Of a DNA stretch of 64,000 nt, positions 7,799 through 14,642 are shown in pieces. The first letter of the stretch is position 1. Every line of letters starts with the position of its first letter. The notes beneath the pieces are model-generated. The model saw only the letters and a list, made by a program, of their open reading frames with translations, had not been told where the DNA came from and made no database searches. The translations under genes and the position numbers were made by a program. The DNA is from Alkalispirillum mobile (lineage in GTDB: Bacteria > Pseudomonadota > Gammaproteobacteria > Nitrococcales > Halorhodospiraceae): assembly GCF_003664325.1 (NCBI RefSeq), contig NZ_RCDA01000001.1, forward strand, positions 1,347,817 through 1,411,816, read 5' to 3'.

Positions 7799-9072
7799 AC
7801 CAACCTAGTCCTCCCGGTCAGTAACTGCTGCATCATTCCCTTTTTGCTCTGGCGGGCCTTGTTGCGGCGGCGTTCCAGCGCTTCGATTTCGGTGTCCATA
7901 TCGGAGAGAACGTTGGCGATGGCGGTTTGTTCGTTGACGCTCGGCAGACTAACCTCGAAATTCTTCAGTACCTTCCAATCAGCCCTGGGCATGTGCGTGC
8001 CGTAGGAAATGCTTGCCGATTCGTTGAAACGATCAGTTTGAACGATACCAAGCAGGAAGCCACTCGCCGCTTGGCTAGAATCAACCATCAAGGGCCAAAT
8101 TTCAGTTGTACAGATCCCATCCTGCTCGGCGAGCCAATATTTCCGGAGATATGAACGGAGCCTTCCAAACAGAACATCACCTGCGCGAAACTGGTATTTG
8201 GACGCTGTTGAGTACTTTGCCGTTGAAGAGCTCAATAGTCGGCCATCCCCTTGCCCTATGTGTTCGAGTTCGATGCACGGGATGTCCGGGTGTACGGACG
8301 AGGGCATTACTTTCTGGTTCCGGATCGAAACAAACTCCCCCAACCGCTTCGTCTCCCACTCGTCGGTGAAGCCGGGCAGGCGGGTCTGGCCGGTGAGGAG
8401 TTGTTGCATGGCGGCCTGTTTGATGGCGCGCTTTTTGGCGATCAGGCGGTCGAGGGATTCGATCAGCGCGTCCGCGTCCGACAGGGCGGTGGCGATGGCG
8501 CGTTGTTCTTCGTTCCGTGGCAGAGGGAAAGGCAGAGGTTTTACGTGCTTATTATTGATTTGAGGAACTGAGGTGGTGTCCGCAAATCGCCATAACCCGA
8601 TGTATCCAAGCTGGTAGTAAAGGTACTCGCGCTCCAAATTCTCGTTTGGAGTCAGAGCCATCAGGTTTGTATCCATGAATGACGCAGCGCCAAGAAGTCG
8701 AATCTTGTTTAGGGCAATCGCCGCACCTCTTTTGGCGAAAACAAGGCTGCCACTGGCTACCGTTTTTCCTTCTGAGAAGTGATAAGGAGTCGATTCCGCT
8801 ACAAGGTATTTTTCGCTATTTCCTAGTTGCTCTACCTTAAAATAAGGAAAGCCTTCGCTTGAAAAGTCAAGCAGCGAAGGGCTTTCTCCGCTGGTGATTG
8901 TGACGTATTCCCCCAGCGGCTCGACCTCCCAATCCTCCGGAATCAGCCCGACCTCGGTCCGCTTATACCCGTGCGGCACGTCCTCAGCAGTCGCGACATC
9001 AGGCTTCACCGCATAGGCGGCGGACCCATCCCGCACGACCTGCTTTTCCACTGCCTCGCTACGTTCAGCCAC
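7795..9072 (-). CDS. hsdS: Type I restriction-modification specificity subunit HsdS
   Basis: This 425-residue protein has two target-recognition domains, each opening with an IPEDWEV- or DEWETKRLGE-type motif. Each is followed by a helical spacer with the conserved KKRAIKQAAMQQLLTG and SKKGMMQQLLTG repeats. HsdS sets the DNA sequence recognised by both methylase and nuclease. The start is most likely GTG at 9072, which overlaps the hsdM stop. The longer in-frame extension to 9228 is only hsdM read in another frame. TRD DNA is AT-richer than hsdM, as is usual for exchanged specificity domains. The stop overlaps the CD-NTase start. Confidence 0.93.
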   Translation of the reverse strand: MAERSEAVEKQVVRDGSAAYAVKPDVATAEDVPHGYKRTEVGLIPEDWEVEPLGEYVTITSGESPSLLDFSSEGFPYFKVEQLGNSEKYLVAESTPYHFSEGKTVASGSLVFAKRGAAIALNKIRLLGAASFMDTNLMALTPNENLEREYLYYQLGYIGLWRFADTTSVPQINNKHVKPLPFPLPRNEEQRAIATALSDADALIESLDRLIAKKRAIKQAAMQQLLTGQTRLPGFTDEWETKRLGEFVSIRNQKVMPSSVHPDIPCIELEHIGQGDGRLLSSSTAKYSTASKYQFRAGDVLFGRLRSYLRKYWLAEQDGICTTEIWPLMVDSSQAASGFLLGIVQTDRFNESASISYGTHMPRADWKVLKNFEVSLPSVNEQTAIANVLSDMDTEIEALERRRNKARQSKKGMMQQLLTGRTRLV

Positions 9073-11512
9073 CGACCCGCACCCCCATCTGTTCCAGGTG
9101 GCCGGTGACTTTCGCGGCCAGTGCTTCCACCTCGCGCTCGATGGCCGGCAGGGGTTCGGCGTAGCGCTCTTCCAGTTCGCGGACGCGGCCGGCCAATTGG
9201 TTGGTGATGCGCTCGACTTCCGACTCAATGGCGGCGCGGATGTCGGTCAGCCATTTGTCGTCCACGGCGAGTTGTTTGATCTCGTCCTCGGTGAGCTCGG
9301 CGTAGCGGGCCAGCACGGCCTGGTCGAGCTCGGTCTGGGCCTCCTTGACGGCCTTTTTGGCGCTGGCCTCATTGTCCATTAGCTTCTTGCACTGCTTGAG
9401 GGCGGCGATTTCGTCGTCGGCCTCCGGCTCGCCCTTGAGGGCCTTGAGCCGTTTGGGGATTTCGGTCTTGGTGACCTTGCCCTTGTCGTTCTTGACCTCG
9501 CTCAAGAGGTCTTCCTCGCCGTCCTGTTCCTCGATGAATTCCTCCAGCTCGCGGCTGGCGGTCTCGGCGTCGGCCTGCAGGGTGTCGAGCCGGGCCTGTT
9601 CGTCGGCGAAATAGCGGGCAATGACCAGCGCGGGCGGGATCAGGTCGAGCTTGTACTTCTTCGCCTTCTTGCCGTTGCCGACGGTGAGGTCGGGTTCTTC
9701 CTTGATCTTGCGTTCCTTGTTCTCGATCACCCCTCGGGGCCGGGCCGCTTCGACCCAGCCATCGGAGGCGATGAGGTAGACATCGTCCTGCATCACGTCG
9801 GCCCAGTAGTCCATCAGGCGCTGGTAGACGGCATAGCGGTCCAGCAGGGGCACATCGGTGAAGCGTTGCAGCAGGTCCTCGGACAGGCCGTGGATCACGT
9901 CGCGCGGCTTGTCGCCCGCTTGCAGGGCGTAAAGGTCCGGGCGATGGGCCGCCTGCCAGTCGTCGGTGACGCCGGACACGCGCTCGGCGAAGGCCGTGAA
10001 GGCGGCATGACCCAGCACGGTGGCTTTCACTTCGCGGGCGTCGACCCGGGGTTCCAGATAGCCGGGCCGGCCGTTGTCGCGGAACAGCGCCTCGCGCAGG
10101 CCGGGCAGCACGGACCAGTAGGGTTCGAGCGCGTCCACGTCGCGCTCGGGGATGCCGCCGTTCAGGTGGGCATAAAGGTCGTGCCGATCCTCCGCCTCGC
10201 CGGCGTCGATGTAGCGGGGGATGTTGAGATTGAAGTCGTTGGCCTCATTGGCGATCTCGGCCACCGGCACGCGGCGGGCGTAGCCGGGCAGCTCGCGCTG
10301 GTAGTTGAACACGTCGACGATCTTGTGGATGTCGCGGGAGCGCAGGCGGTTCTTGTTGCCGTCCTTCATGAACTCGCGGCTGGCGTCGATCATGAAGACG
10401 TGTTCGCGGTCGGCGGCCTGCTCCTTGTCGATGATCAGGATGCAGGCGGGGATGCCGGTGCCGTAGAACAGGTTGGCCGGCAGGCCGATGATGCCCTTGA
10501 TCAGCCCGCGCTGGACCAGGTTACGGCGGATGTCCGCCTCCTTGTGGCCACGGAACAGCACGCCGTGGGGCAGGATGATGGCGCCCTTGCCGGTGGACTT
10601 GAGCGACTTGATGAGATGCAGCAGGAAGGCGTAGTCGCCGTTCTTGGCTGGCGGAATGCCGTATTCGAAGCGGCCAAATCTGTCGTTGGCCGGGTCCAGT
10701 CCGTTGGTCCAGGACTTGGCGGAGAATGGCGGATTGGCGACGGCGTAGTCGAAGGCCTTGAGTCCGCCGTCGGCATTCTTGAAATAGGGGCGGGAGAGGG
10801 TGTTGTCCCGCCACAGCTCGGCGGTGGGGTAGTCGTGCAGGATCATGTTCATCTTCGCCAGCGCCCAGGTGGCGTTGTCGTTCTCCTGGCCGTAGATGCT
10901 CAGGCCCTGCGGGGCCTCATAGGCGGCGCGCAGCAGCAGTGACCCCGAACCACAGGTGGGATCGTAGAGGGTCTCGTCCTGCCGGGTGTCCGGCCCGATG
11001 CCCACCACCTGGGCGATCACCCGCGAAACCTCGCCCGGGGTGTAGAACTGGCCCTTGCTCTTGCCGGACTCCGTGGCGAAGTGGCGCATCAGGTATTCGT
11101 AGGCGTCGCCCAGCAGATCGTCGCCGTCGGCCCGGTTGGCGCCCAGGTCGAGCTGGTCGAAGATGGCCACCAGCTTCGACAGCCGGTCCTGCATGTCCTT
11201 GCCGGAGCCGAGTTTGGTCTCGTCGTTGAAATCGGCCTGGTCGATGACGCCCTTGAGGTCATTGGCCTCGGCGAGTCGGCCGATGATCTTGTTGATCTTG
11301 TCGCCAATCTCCTTGTCGCCCTTGAGCGCCACCATGTCGGCAAAGCTGCCGCCCTCGGGCACCTCGATCAGCGAGTCCTTCTTGTCGCTGACGTACTTCA
11401 TGAACAGCAGCGTCAGGACATAGTCCTTGTACTGCGAAGCGTCCATCCCGCCGCGCAGCTCGTCACAGGACTGCCAGAGGGAGGAGTAGAGCTGGGATTT
11501 CTTGATTGCCAT
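9065..11512 (-). CDS. hsdM: Type I restriction-modification DNA methyltransferase subunit HsdM
   Basis: This 815-residue N6-adenine methyltransferase has an N-terminal HsdM helical domain, SAM-binding motif I DPTCGSGSLL near residue 187 and catalytic NPPF near 260. A long charged coiled-coil C-terminal region (about 600-815) makes it larger than the classical ~500-residue HsdM. It protects host sites by methylation and forms the core of the nuclease complex. It is the first gene of the hsdM-hsdS-CD-NTase-SLATT-hsdR-peptidase run. The head of one of the island's ~170-bp repeats lies only 50 bases upstream of its ATG, so the operon promoter must lie in or next to that repeat. Confidence 0.95.
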   Translation of the reverse strand: MAIKKSQLYSSLWQSCDELRGGMDASQYKDYVLTLLFMKYVSDKKDSLIEVPEGGSFADMVALKGDKEIGDKINKIIGRLAEANDLKGVIDQADFNDETKLGSGKDMQDRLSKLVAIFDQLDLGANRADGDDLLGDAYEYLMRHFATESGKSKGQFYTPGEVSRVIAQVVGIGPDTRQDETLYDPTCGSGSLLLRAAYEAPQGLSIYGQENDNATWALAKMNMILHDYPTAELWRDNTLSRPYFKNADGGLKAFDYAVANPPFSAKSWTNGLDPANDRFGRFEYGIPPAKNGDYAFLLHLIKSLKSTGKGAIILPHGVLFRGHKEADIRRNLVQRGLIKGIIGLPANLFYGTGIPACILIIDKEQAADREHVFMIDASREFMKDGNKNRLRSRDIHKIVDVFNYQRELPGYARRVPVAEIANEANDFNLNIPRYIDAGEAEDRHDLYAHLNGGIPERDVDALEPYWSVLPGLREALFRDNGRPGYLEPRVDAREVKATVLGHAAFTAFAERVSGVTDDWQAAHRPDLYALQAGDKPRDVIHGLSEDLLQRFTDVPLLDRYAVYQRLMDYWADVMQDDVYLIASDGWVEAARPRGVIENKERKIKEEPDLTVGNGKKAKKYKLDLIPPALVIARYFADEQARLDTLQADAETASRELEEFIEEQDGEEDLLSEVKNDKGKVTKTEIPKRLKALKGEPEADDEIAALKQCKKLMDNEASAKKAVKEAQTELDQAVLARYAELTEDEIKQLAVDDKWLTDIRAAIESEVERITNQLAGRVRELEERYAEPLPAIEREVEALAAKVTGHLEQMGVRVGG

Positions 11513-11561
11513 TTAGTAACCGTTTTCTATTTGCGAGTTCCGGAGTTACGACTTATGCGCA

Positions 11562-11730
11562 TAACATCTAAGCATTTATCCGCCCGTGCACGGCACGGCG
11601 GATAAATGTCTGTAGGACTGAGGCGCCCCGCCGGAAGGCACGGTCCACGCGGGTGACTCTATAACACGCGGATGGCTCTATAAGGTGGGGAAGGTATCAC
11701 CGACCCATGGGTCGGGCGACACCTGGCGGT
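11562..11730 (+). repeat. Island repeat copy 1, palindromic head
   Basis: This ~170-bp sequence recurs in divergent form at 13799-13949. It opens TAACATCTAAG, followed by a perfect 12-bp inverted repeat (arms 11573-11584 and 11597-11608, core TTTATCCGCC). Similarity then continues for about 110 bases, including shared GTATCACC and ACCCAT blocks. The head resembles an integron attC site, but its core boxes are imperfect (GCATAAC and GTAGGAC). The copies are in the same orientation and enclose the transposase remnant, the metallophosphoesterase gene and yefM-yoeB. What the downstream conserved part does is unknown. Confidence 0.75.
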
Positions 11731-11738
11731 GTCGTTTT
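11717..11738 (+). terminator. Hairpin plus T-run at the end of repeat copy 1
   Basis: CGACACC and GGTGTCG form a perfect 7-bp stem with a TGGC loop, followed directly by TTTT. It looks like an intrinsic terminator for plus-strand transcription. It is not conserved as a perfect hairpin in the second copy, so it may be incidental to the repeat's function. Confidence 0.45.
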
Positions 11739-11928
11739 GGCAAGCAGGCCATGATCCCTGGGTGCGCATGGTAGGCCTCCCTAGCGCGGTCTGTGATCCT
11801 GTTCTCCCGATAGTGCAGGATCACCTAACCAAATCCAACCGCTCGGCCGCACGCCTCTGCGCCTGCGCTCGGCAGGCGTCCACTCCGGATCATATGCGCA
11901 TGCCCTTAGCCCGGTCGTCGTTCTGTCT

Positions 11929-12150
11929 CTAGCGACGGGGGCTCGGTGGCAATGCGCTAATCACAAACAGAAAGCCCGACTCGCATTCCAAGCAGGGGGA
12001 GCCCGGCCCTGCAGGCGCCGTCGCCACCGGAGGCGGCTTCGTGCGCTCTACTTCCAAAGTCTGGCGCATTTGCGCGAGCTTCGCCTTGCGGCACCGGTGG
12101 GCCATCCGACCAAAGTGGCGGATGCGCATCCGAATGCTCTTTATCGGCGT
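11929..12150 (-). pseudogene. IS91-type (Y2) transposase, C-terminal remnant
   Basis: The frame ending at 11929 contains MRIRHFGRMAHRCRKAKLAQ. This closely resembles the conserved '(R)IRHYG-LANRxRKxKLAxxR' segment near the end of IS91/IS801 family rolling-circle transposases. It is followed by a proline-rich linker and a PCLECESG pair of cysteines. Only about 70 residues are recognisable. The catalytic tyrosines and the rest of the protein are missing, so it is a fragment. It marks past rolling-circle transposition in the island. Family identification rests on pattern memory and needs a profile search. Confidence 0.5.
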
Positions 12151-12257
12151 GGGTATCGCCTGGGCGTTCTGGTGATCAAGCCGGGGCAGGCTGACTGAGC
12201 CGGTTGGGCGGCCGCGGCGAGCATCAAGCCGCCGATCGCCCCTATATTCCGTGATCA

Positions 12258-13004
12258 CTACTCGGCCGAGAGTCGATTTCCTTTCAGGTCTACCACTTCG
12301 GCCTCACCGACTCCGAAGACACAAGGGGCACCTGCGCGCGACGGCACGCTGTAGTGCTCATGCAGGTGCCCATGGACAATCAGCCGTGCACCCAGCGCCT
12401 TGGCGAGTTCATCAATGGCCTGAAACCCGAGGTGATGGCAGGCGGGTGCCTCATGGCTCACCAGTACATCGGCTTGCTCTTCGCCCAGGGCCGAGACGTC
12501 CTCGTACCAGATAGCGCCCCGGCGTTTTCGAGGCAGACCGCCCCGCCAGCGGTTACCCTTGCCCAGTTGGGCCAAAAACGCATCCCGGGAGGTGAAGTTC
12601 GGTTCCGCCTGACCCTGACGCGGGTACCAGATCTTGCCCTGGAAATGCCCCCCGAGCCCGGCCACCCGCAGCCCGGCGATCTCCACTACCCGACCGTGCA
12701 GGTTGCGCTCGGCCAGGCGGGAGCCGAAGAGATGGTCGTAATAGTGCGTCTGAACATAGTCGTGGTTGCCCGCAATCCACCAGACCTGGGTCTTTTCGGC
12801 GACGGGGCCCAGTGTCTCGTCCAGCGGTGCCTCCAGCTCGTAGTCACCGAGCAGAATCACGGCCTCCGGGCGATACGCCTCCACAGCGGTACGGATCGGA
12901 TCAAACCGTCCGTGGGGATCGCCAGCAAAGAGCACGCGGCTTGGGTCGGGGGCAGTGAGTTCATGCCGACCCATGCCTTCGCTGTTAGAACTGTTCGCAC
13001 TCAA
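12258..13004 (-). CDS. Metallophosphoesterase
   Basis: The calcineurin-like phosphoesterase motifs appear in order: GDPHGR, GDYE, GNHD, SHEAP and VHGHLHEH. All the metal ligands of the fold are present, so it should be an active phosphomonoesterase or phosphodiesterase. The substrate is unknown. Two starts are possible. TTG at 13004 has a well-spaced AAGGGG and overlaps the stop of the upstream PhzF remnant (248 residues). ATG at 12974 gives 238 residues. It lies in the repeat-bracketed part of the island, opposite in direction to yefM-yoeB. I see no sign of decay. Confidence 0.82.
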   Translation of the reverse strand: MSANSSNSEGMGRHELTAPDPSRVLFAGDPHGRFDPIRTAVEAYRPEAVILLGDYELEAPLDETLGPVAEKTQVWWIAGNHDYVQTHYYDHLFGSRLAERNLHGRVVEIAGLRVAGLGGHFQGKIWYPRQGQAEPNFTSRDAFLAQLGKGNRWRGGLPRKRRGAIWYEDVSALGEEQADVLVSHEAPACHHLGFQAIDELAKALGARLIVHGHLHEHYSVPSRAGAPCVFGVGEAEVVDLKGNRLSAE

Positions 13005-13123
13005 CGGAGCACCCCTTCGGCCACCAAGACCGAGAGCCCGGTGGCATCGGGTACCACCGCCAGCGGATTGCCGGTGTAGCACTGGTCAGTAAAGACATCG
13101 CAAACGTAATACGCGTGACTCAC
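13001..13123 (-). pseudogene. PhzF-family isomerase, N-terminal remnant
   Basis: A GTG at 13123 with a full AAGGAGG 6 bases upstream opens a 40-codon frame. It reads YYVCDVFTDQCYTGNPLAVV then PDATGLS. This is the start of PhzF-like proteins (phenazine-biosynthesis-type isomerases), which are normally about 270-300 residues. After LS the similarity ends and a stop follows. The fragment retains translation signals, and its stop (TGA) overlaps the possible TTG start of the metallophosphoesterase. It may now serve as a leader that feeds ribosomes into that gene. Confidence 0.6.
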
Positions 13124-13229
13124 GAGGGCGCCTCCTTGTGCTTTGCAGGGTCACAGATCGTTCACCTGCGGCGGGTGTTTGCCTAGCAGACCACGCTAAC
13201 CGGCGGAAAACCGGTCGCTGTGCAGCCGA

Positions 13230-13258
13230 TTGTTAAATCGATGGACGTGCGATATTCT
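13230..13258 (+). promoter_or_regulatory. Promoter of yefM-yoeB
   Basis: TTGTTA (13230-13235) and TATTCT (13253-13258) are separated by exactly 17 bases, a good sigma-70 arrangement. The -10 box runs into the first TGTACA operator half, so bound YefM would block RNA polymerase. Confidence 0.6.
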
Positions 13259-13281
13259 GTACACGCACAACATCCTGTACA
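13258..13281 (+). promoter_or_regulatory. Paired TGTACA operator for YefM(-YoeB) autorepression
   Basis: Two perfect TGTACA palindromes, at 13258-13263 and 13276-13281, lie 18 bp apart centre to centre, just before the yefM ribosome-binding site. TGTACA is the core recognition hexamer known for YefM-YoeB in E. coli. As I recall, the two cores there are closer together, so the spacing here appears different. Confidence 0.65.
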
Positions 13282-13292
13282 GGAGCAGCCTT

Positions 13293-13544
13293 ATGGATGC
13301 CATTAGCTACACAGCCGCCAGAACCAATCTAGCAAAAACCATGGAGCAGGTCTGTGAAGACCATTCCCCTGTGATCATCACCAGGAGCAAGGCACAATCC
13401 GTGGTCATGATGTCCCTTGAGGACTATGAGGCGTTGCAAGAGACCGCATACCTCCTGCGCGCACCAAAGAACGCCCGCCGTTTGTTGGAATCTGTTGTCG
13501 AGTTCGAGCAAGGCGGGGGTCAAGAAAAGGAACTTCTTGAATGA
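13293..13544 (+). CDS. yefM: Antitoxin YefM (Phd/YefM family)
   Basis: This 83-residue protein has the Phd/YefM N-terminal DNA-binding fold (ISYTAARTNLAKTMEQV, then VVMMSLEDYEALQET) and an acidic tail ending in GQEKELLE that binds toxin. It neutralises YoeB and represses its own promoter. The ATG at 13293 is chosen over the longer open frame because it has an AGGAG 7 bases upstream and matches family length. Its stop overlaps the yoeB start by 4 bases (ATGA), ensuring coupled synthesis. Confidence 0.93.
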   Translation: MDAISYTAARTNLAKTMEQVCEDHSPVIITRSKAQSVVMMSLEDYEALQETAYLLRAPKNARRLLESVVEFEQGGGQEKELLE

Positions 13545-13795
13545 GACTGATCTTCTCCGAGAACGCCTGGGAAGACTATCTGTACTGGCAAAAAACCGAC
13601 AAAAAGGTTCTCATCCGAATCAACAAGCTGATCAAGGAAACCAAACGCGAGCCGTTTGAGGGCATTGGCAAACCTGAGCCGCTGAAACACACCCTGGCTG
13701 GCTATTGGTCCCGACGGATCAACGAAGAACACCGCATGGTCTACAAGGTCACGGACGATGCTCTGCTTATCGCCCAGCTTCGGTACCACTATTGA
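13541..13795 (+). CDS. yoeB: Toxin YoeB, ribosome-dependent mRNA interferase
   Basis: This 84-residue RelE-superfamily toxin has the YoeB pattern: an N-terminal FSENAWEDYLYWQ, a central GKPEPLKH, then SRRINEEHRMVYKV and a C-terminal RYHY. The catalytic Glu, Arg and the terminal His-Tyr are intact, so it should be active. YoeB cleaves mRNA in the ribosomal A site when YefM is degraded. Its TGA stop directly abuts the second island repeat: the A of the stop is the first base of an ATTTAAC box. That is how genes sit in integron cassettes. Confidence 0.94.
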   Translation: MRLIFSENAWEDYLYWQKTDKKVLIRINKLIKETKREPFEGIGKPEPLKHTLAGYWSRRINEEHRMVYKVTDDALLIAQLRYHY

Positions 13796-13949
13796 TTTAA
13801 CATCTAAGCATTTATCGGCCTCTGCCCTACATGGCGGATAAATGCCTGTTGGACTAAGCGGCCCACCGCAAGGCAAGGCCCACGCGCTTCACCTTGATAT
13901 AGTGGGGAAAGTATCACCAACCCATAGGTCGTGCGGCACCCGGCGGTCC
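13795..13949 (+). repeat. Island repeat copy 2, with an attC-like head
   Basis: This is the second copy of the repeat at 11562. Its first 60 bases have ATTTAAC (13795-13801, fits RYYYAAC) and GTTGGAC (13848-13854, fits GTTRRRY). They flank 12-base arms (13809-13820 and 13833-13844) that pair with one mismatch. That is the layout of an integron attC site, and its position at the yoeB stop codon fits a gene cassette. About 95 further bases also match copy 1, which attC alone would not explain. No integrase gene is in the window. Confidence 0.65.
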
Positions 13950-13994
13950 TGCTCCGCACAGTACCGAATCACGCGCCAAGTGGCCGCAGTCGGG

Positions 13995-14606
13995 TCAACC
14001 CTGCGCGGGCCGTGCCACGGCGATGCAATAGGCACGACTCCCGTGGCGGCCCAACAGGGTGAACTCCTCCAACGCCAAGCCCGCTGCGCCGATCTGCGCC
14101 TTGAACTCGTCCTCGTAGGTCACCCGGCCGAAGTCGATGGTGGTGAGCCGCTTCAGCGTGGGCTTGAGGGCCTCCATCCAGCGGCTGGGCTGCTGCTGAA
14201 TGGTCTGGGTGAAGTAGATGCGGCCGTCCGGCTTTAGCAGCGAGGCGCAGTGGCGCAGCGCGCGCTCGGGCTCCGGTAACAGCATGAAGCTACCGGAGAA
14301 GTAGACCGCGTCGTAGGGGCCGCTTTCGTGGTCGTAGACCGACTGGCGCTGCACCTCGACCTGCTCGGAAACGGCGGATTTTTGGAGTCTGTCTTGGGCA
14401 CGGGCGACGTAGTCGGGGTCGATGTCGATGCCGGTGATGCGCAGCTTTTTTTCCTGCACCCGGTCGGCGTTGGCCAGCAGCGCCCCGGCGGTGCCGATGC
14501 CCACGTCCAGCAGGGCCGCGTCCTCCGGCAAACGGTCGAGCACCTCGGCGTACCAGCGGGCCGTGAGCCGGAGGATGAGGGTGTCGTAGATGAAGCTTCG
14601 AATCAT
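13995..14606 (-). CDS. Class I SAM-dependent methyltransferase
   Basis: This 203-residue protein has motif I LLDVGIGTAG (around residues 32-41), an acidic motif II GIDIDPDY, and a motif IV-like region YDAVYFSGS. The fold is clear but the substrate is not. It starts 36 bases after thiL on the same strand, so it is probably the last gene of the rib-nusB-thiL operon before the accessory island. It may mark the core side of the island boundary. Confidence 0.8.
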   Translation of the reverse strand: MIRSFIYDTLILRLTARWYAEVLDRLPEDAALLDVGIGTAGALLANADRVQEKKLRITGIDIDPDYVARAQDRLQKSAVSEQVEVQRQSVYDHESGPYDAVYFSGSFMLLPEPERALRHCASLLKPDGRIYFTQTIQQQPSRWMEALKPTLKRLTTIDFGRVTYEDEFKAQIGAAGLALEEFTLLGRHGSRAYCIAVARPAQG

Positions 14607-14642
14607 GCCGCTTGGGGCCCGCGCGTCAGGCGTACAGGCCGG

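Noticed and set aside
9073-9228. N-terminal extension of hsdS
   Set aside because: It lies within hsdM in a different frame; the GTG at 9072 overlapping the hsdM stop is the better start.
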